From: Reyranella sp.
GTDB taxonomy: Bacteria; Pseudomonadota; Alphaproteobacteria; Reyranellales; Reyranellaceae
Direction of reading: 5' to 3'
Assembly (NCBI GenBank): GCA_030679805.1
Contig: JAUXST010000026.1
Span: forward strand, 1-7,350
Length of the DNA stretch: 7,350 nt
Below the pieces are notes generated by a model, which saw nothing but the letters and a program-made list of their open reading frames with translations, made no database searches and was not told where the DNA came from. Shown one piece after another: positions 5,701-7,350 of the stretch. Made by a program: the position numbers and the translations under genes. Positions within the stretch are counted from its first letter, which is position 1. Each line of letters starts with the position of its first letter.

Positions 5701-7210
5701 CGCCACGGTGATGAACGGTGGCTGGGCGATCGTCGATGGCGTCGGCGCCAATCTCGGCAGCGGCTTCTACGTCACCAGCACCTTCTCCTCCGGCGTCAAT
5801 TCCGGCCAGCACTATTCCGTCCATAGTGTCACCGGCAATGCGACCGTGTCGGGTGGGTTCATCACCGTCTACTCCGGCGGCACCACCGAGGGAGCGGTCC
5901 TCCAGGGCAGCGGCACCTGGCAATATGCGTGGTCCGGAGGACAGGCGAATTCGACGACCGTGAAGTCGGGCACCTATCTCGACGTCTACTCGGGCGGCAG
6001 CTCGCTTGCCGCCACGGTCCAGTCGGGAGGATGGGAGTACGTCTGGGGCAGCGGTTCGCTCGCGTCGGCCGCGACGGTGCAGAGCGCGGGCTATGAGGAC
6101 GTCTATTCCGGCGCCAGCGCCGTCAGCACGACGATCCAGTACGGCGGCTGGCAGCTGGTCTGGGGCGCGGGCACGACGGCGTCGGGCACGAATATCCAGA
6201 GCGGCGGCTACATGCAGGTCGACAACGGCGGTTCCGCCGGCGGCGTGATCGTCAGCAACGGCGGCTGGGAGCTGGTCTGGACCGGCGGTGGCGTCAGCGG
6301 CACCACCGTGTCGAGCGGCGGCATTGAATACGTATGGGCCAACGCCTCTGCCACCAACACCGTCGTGTCGAGCGGCGGGACCCAGGACAACTTCGGCAGC
6401 ACGATGAGCACGACGATCGATGTCGGTGGCGTGGGATACGCCTTCTCGGGCGGCATCACGATGTCCGCCCAGGTCAACAGCGGCGGCAATCTCCACGTCG
6501 TCTCGAGCGGCGTGGCGGGCGGCGCCTCCGTCAACAACGGCGGCGTGGAATATGTCTGGGGCGGCGGCACCGACAGCGCCAGCACGATCGGCTCGGGCGG
6601 CCTGCAGGTCCTGCTTCAGTCGGGCAGCCTGGCCACGGGTACCATACTCGCTGCCGGCGGTTCGTCGCACGTGTCCTCCGGTGGCGTGGCGAGCGGGACG
6701 GTGGTCTCCAGCGGCGGCTACCTGCATGTCTTCAACGGCGGCGTGGAAAGCGGCGCCATCGTGAACGCCGGCGGCTACGACTTCATCTGGTCGGGCGGCA
6801 TCGTCCAGGGCGCTACAATGAACGGCGGCTTCCTGGAAATCCTGAGTGGCGGCGGGGCGAACGGCGGGACCATCGGCTTCACCAGCCTGGGCGGCATCGT
6901 GAAGCTCGACGATTCGCAGCATCTCGGCAGCAGCGCCATCAAGATCTCGGGCCTCACCCCGACGGCAGGGGCGATCGACTTCGCCGACATCGGTTATACG
7001 TCCGGGCAGACGTCGGCGGCGTGGGCGCAGGATACGGGCAGCGGCACGCTGACCTTGACCAGCGGCGCGCTCCAGGCGTCGGTCACGCTGTTCGGAACCT
7101 ACGTTGCCAGCAGCTTCAAGCTGGCGAGCGACGGCACTGTGGGAACGATGGTCACCGATCCGGCGGCCGGCAACGACTCCCAAAACCTGATCGCCCAGCC
7201 GCACGTCTGA
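2798..7210 (+). CDS. Large repeat exoprotein: GH64/thaumatin-like domain, AIDA-type repeats, type I-like C-terminal module
   Basis: The product has 1470 residues, no cysteine seen, few lysines, and is rich in Gly, Ser, Thr and Asn, as in bacterial surface or secreted solenoid proteins. Residues 1 to about 455 resemble the GH64 beta-1,3-glucanase/thaumatin-like fold: GWAVYFNAAG (23-32), YDSFEVTF (105-112), NLTDINGFGIPM (121-132), and a YDEYAKVF...YSDFLTR block (396-420). E109 aligns with the first catalytic acid of that family; N126 falls where the second (Asp) is expected. Residues about 470-815 are not assigned; 765-815 look like an Ig-like adhesin domain. Residues 821-1358 are about 27 AIDA-type strand-loop-strand repeats. 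Residues 1359-1470 form a C-terminal module (VKLDD, IDFADI, LTLTSG, VTLFGTY, SSFKLASDGT, TMVTDP, terminal QPHV) like those I recall on type I-secreted alphaproteobacterial proteins. No signal peptide or beta-barrel is seen. ATG 2798 is preferred; TTG 2786 would add MGGR. Function is unproven: cell-surface glucan binding or cleavage, or adhesion, is inference. Confidence 0.8.
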   Translation: MPTVKVDVGTNMATQLGTPGVQGWAVYFNAAGINPVWTPLTSSGASLNNIPDQKGLKVYFILQSMSPGVTPVHNPSSPGTDPIQTESQITPTGTVSSAQTLNYRYDSFEVTFTPAAADAGNLTDINGFGIPMAVEVVYSGTSPTTSASRGYMIPGGGVGSSDTIWNELASAGGSGSIQYFAAGGGLGSGPRMAISPATALANNVGGTNYSSSNWNNYVTSLGSSSATSAGSFGSAGAQQIQIAGYFNGAPDANNVWHNAGFYSYRVTSSGGNFVLTPDASSQIQGAITITPTDLANSIYMTLGNATVSGLSTGNGTGGTTTLTMNTGANNEWGTVLRDFLAGFTAGYWGGTATSLNPNVSGSLVLNKEWNQDPTYAFGGAVTSGFGSVTPFGAVAYDEYAKVFFNATNSYGNGYSDFLTRAYNVGPLINVSDGSGSATDSNNITVTLFADNDTTSGYTPQVINNYLPAGSGGYLVPSGVNTNGIQTTLNFNVGTTSLKAGTPVAIVLKGATSAADVVLPTITSAGNYGIVSNGSGGYATSAYGSATAGVINIKDLPVTSATSGTGVNWYQIQVGSGGAQKIFNLYETVDSAGNILNPGYTGSGSVSSAISIDGLAAVTGTGAGQYVNSTSGMTISFFPGGTDTLDPSLLTTVSGTLTPAAPLVGLRPGYTSASGAPFHESYDAWSAGPLTTVYNGGLVFGWKGADNAALQQQTATSNYYVSAYTNKINGGDVARLVFSAASGSTLPTSGLSSSGTGSSTIYYTTATADSDGNWATGAPIQFGNGTYTVQMQEFLASDSTFHSALNSASVVQSFTVQQGAAVGSGQTVVVSGPLSNVSAGLTVGSGGTVLVSGGTASATMVNSGGSEFVISGNDTGAIVLGEHQVWAGATAVSMTIASGGTGRVYGTTSAAAVNGGGYQFVGMASSATASGTTINSGGNQWLLSGGVASSTTVLSGGNLIVNSGGIAMSATVMNGGWAIVDGVGANLGSGFYVTSTFSSGVNSGQHYSVHSVTGNATVSGGFITVYSGGTTEGAVLQGSGTWQYAWSGGQANSTTVKSGTYLDVYSGGSSLAATVQSGGWEYVWGSGSLASAATVQSAGYEDVYSGASAVSTTIQYGGWQLVWGAGTTASGTNIQSGGYMQVDNGGSAGGVIVSNGGWELVWTGGGVSGTTVSSGGIEYVWANASATNTVVSSGGTQDNFGSTMSTTIDVGGVGYAFSGGITMSAQVNSGGNLHVVSSGVAGGASVNNGGVEYVWGGGTDSASTIGSGGLQVLLQSGSLATGTILAAGGSSHVSSGGVASGTVVSSGGYLHVFNGGVESGAIVNAGGYDFIWSGGIVQGATMNGGFLEILSGGGANGGTIGFTSLGGIVKLDDSQHLGSSAIKISGLTPTAGAIDFADIGYTSGQTSAAWAQDTGSGTLTLTSGALQASVTLFGTYVASSFKLASDGTVGTMVTDPAAGNDSQNLIAQPHV
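5258..6871 (+). repeat. In-gene array of about 27 AIDA-type (strand-loop-strand) repeats
   Basis: Codons 821-1358 encode about 27 degenerate units averaging 18-19 residues, with the pattern V-x-S-G-G-x-x-x-V-x-S-G-G-x-x-S-x-T. Examples are INSGGNQWLLSGGVASSTT (residues 933-951) and VSSGGYLHVFNGGVESGAI (1303-1321). This is the repeat of AIDA-I/TibA-like autotransporter passengers, which builds a beta-solenoid and in AIDA-I is heptosylated on Ser/Thr. One break occurs at about residues 983-1018, where 36 residues lack the pattern. Unit boundaries were set by eye, so the count may be off by one or two. Confidence 0.85.
5981..6331 (+). repeat. Three tandem 117-nt super-repeats (39 residues, two AIDA units each)
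   Basis: Blocks 5981-6097, 6098-6214 and 6215-6331 align without gaps as residues 1062-1100, 1101-1139 and 1140-1178. Each contains one tryptophan unit, respectively GGWEYVW, GGWQLVW and GGWELVW, with W1079/W1083, W1118/W1122 and W1157/W1161 at exact 39-residue intervals. A fourth, more diverged copy precedes them (residues 1023-1061, with W1041/W1045). Shared runs at the DNA level, such as GACGTCTA at 5981 and 6098, point to duplication of a two-unit block. Confidence 0.75.
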
Positions 7211-7228
7211 CCGGGCGGCGGGCTTCTT
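7193..7228 (+). terminator. Candidate intrinsic terminator overlapping the exoprotein stop codon
   Basis: GCCC-A-GCCGC (7193-7202) pairs with GCGGCGGGC (7215-7223). This gives nine G-C pairs with a single bulged A at 7197. The 12-nt loop (7203-7214) contains the TGA stop at 7208-7210. The stem is followed directly by TTCTT (7224-7228), a short T-rich tail. The left arm is formed by the codons for the last residues of the protein. The tail is weak, so termination is likely but not certain. Confidence 0.45.
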
Positions 7229-7247
7229 CGTGCCGGTCGACGCGAGC

Positions 7248-7346
7248 CTATATCGCGCGGTCGAGCCTTGTCACGCTGTTGCGGCGCGCCAGGCCTGGGA
7301 CATCCCGTTCGTCGTCGATCCTCGCCCGCGCCTTCAGCCCGCGCCT
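7248..7346 (-). CDS. Possible 3' end of a convergent gene (uncertain)
   Basis: On the minus strand a 32-codon frame runs from the window edge to TAG (7250-7248), with mostly G or C at third positions. It would end in ARRNSVTRLDRAI and converge on the exoprotein gene, leaving 37 nt between stops. No family is recognised. Against it, an in-frame TGA lies at 7349-7347, just before the 13-bp tandem duplication, so an upstream coding frame would have to be broken or shifted there. A plus-strand frame from GTG 7230 to the window end is also open and cannot be excluded, though no ribosome binding site precedes it. Confidence 0.2.
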   Translation of the reverse strand, partial: RRGLKARARIDDERDVPGLARRNSVTRLDRAI

Positions 7347-7350
7347 TCAG
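7325..7350. repeat. Perfect 13-bp tandem duplication at the window edge
   Basis: CCCGCGCCTTCAG occurs at 7325-7337 and again at 7338-7350. Further copies may lie beyond the window. A 13-bp unit would shift the frame of any gene crossing it. Confidence 0.8.

Noticed and set aside
5258..6871. CRISPR array or RTX calcium-binding repeats
   Set aside because: The periodicity is in frame and degenerate at DNA level, with no identical repeats or unique spacers. The protein repeats are SGG-type, lacking the GGxGxDxUx nonapeptide of RTX proteins.
5405..7204. A 599-codon minus-strand open frame opposite the AIDA repeats
   Set aside because: It mirrors the repetitive coding strand; its own repeats (AA/DR/GG-rich) are explained by the plus-strand repeats.
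7230..7350. Plus-strand gene starting at GTG 7230
   Set aside because: The frame is open to the window end, but there is no ribosome binding site and no recognisable motif, and the GTG follows directly on the terminator tail. It cannot be fully excluded.
1..7350. tRNA, rRNA, insertion sequence or prophage genes
   Set aside because: No transposase motifs, integrase motifs, tRNA-like cloverleaf or rRNA sequence were seen on either strand.

Overview
The window is GC-rich, with strong G/C preference at third codon positions. It looks like chromosomal DNA from an alphaproteobacterium, probably of the Hyphomicrobiales (Bradyrhizobium-like) or a Reyranella-like lineage. I infer this from three things: the character of the fatty-acid oxidation genes, a long palindromic intergenic repeat of a kind I recall as abundant in those genomes, and a C-terminal module of the large exoprotein that I recall from the same group. 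No database search was possible, so the taxonomic placement is an inference.

Layout on the + strand. Positions 1-160 hold the 3' end of a thiolase gene (fadA-type), with the catalytic His and Cys visible. A 99-bp palindrome (178-276) fills most of the gap before a complete bifunctional enoyl-CoA hydratase/3-hydroxyacyl-CoA dehydrogenase gene (303-2552, 749 aa, FadB/FadJ family). Together these two encode steps 2 to 4 of the beta-oxidation cycle and probably form an operon. A strong 57-nt hairpin lies 8 nt after the fadB stop. It is followed by a relatively AT-richer leader of about 180 nt.

Positions 2798-7210 encode a 1470-residue, cysteine-free, Gly/Ser/Thr/Asn-rich exoprotein. It has a GH64/thaumatin-like (beta-1,3-glucanase family) N-terminal region, a poorly recognisable middle with Ig-like character, about 27 AIDA-type strand-loop-strand repeats of about 19 residues, and a C-terminal module resembling those on type I-secreted proteins of this bacterial group. 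There is no N-terminal signal peptide and no autotransporter beta-barrel. The repeat array contains an ordered 117-nt (39-residue) super-repeat carrying a paired-tryptophan motif, and the GH64-like active site appears to carry Asn where the second catalytic acid is expected. This gene is the most unusual part of the window and has no evident functional link to the fad genes.

A GC-rich hairpin with a short T-rich tail straddles the stop codon of the exoprotein gene and is a candidate terminator. The last 100 nt may hold the 3' end of a convergent gene on the minus strand and end in a perfect 13-bp tandem duplication.
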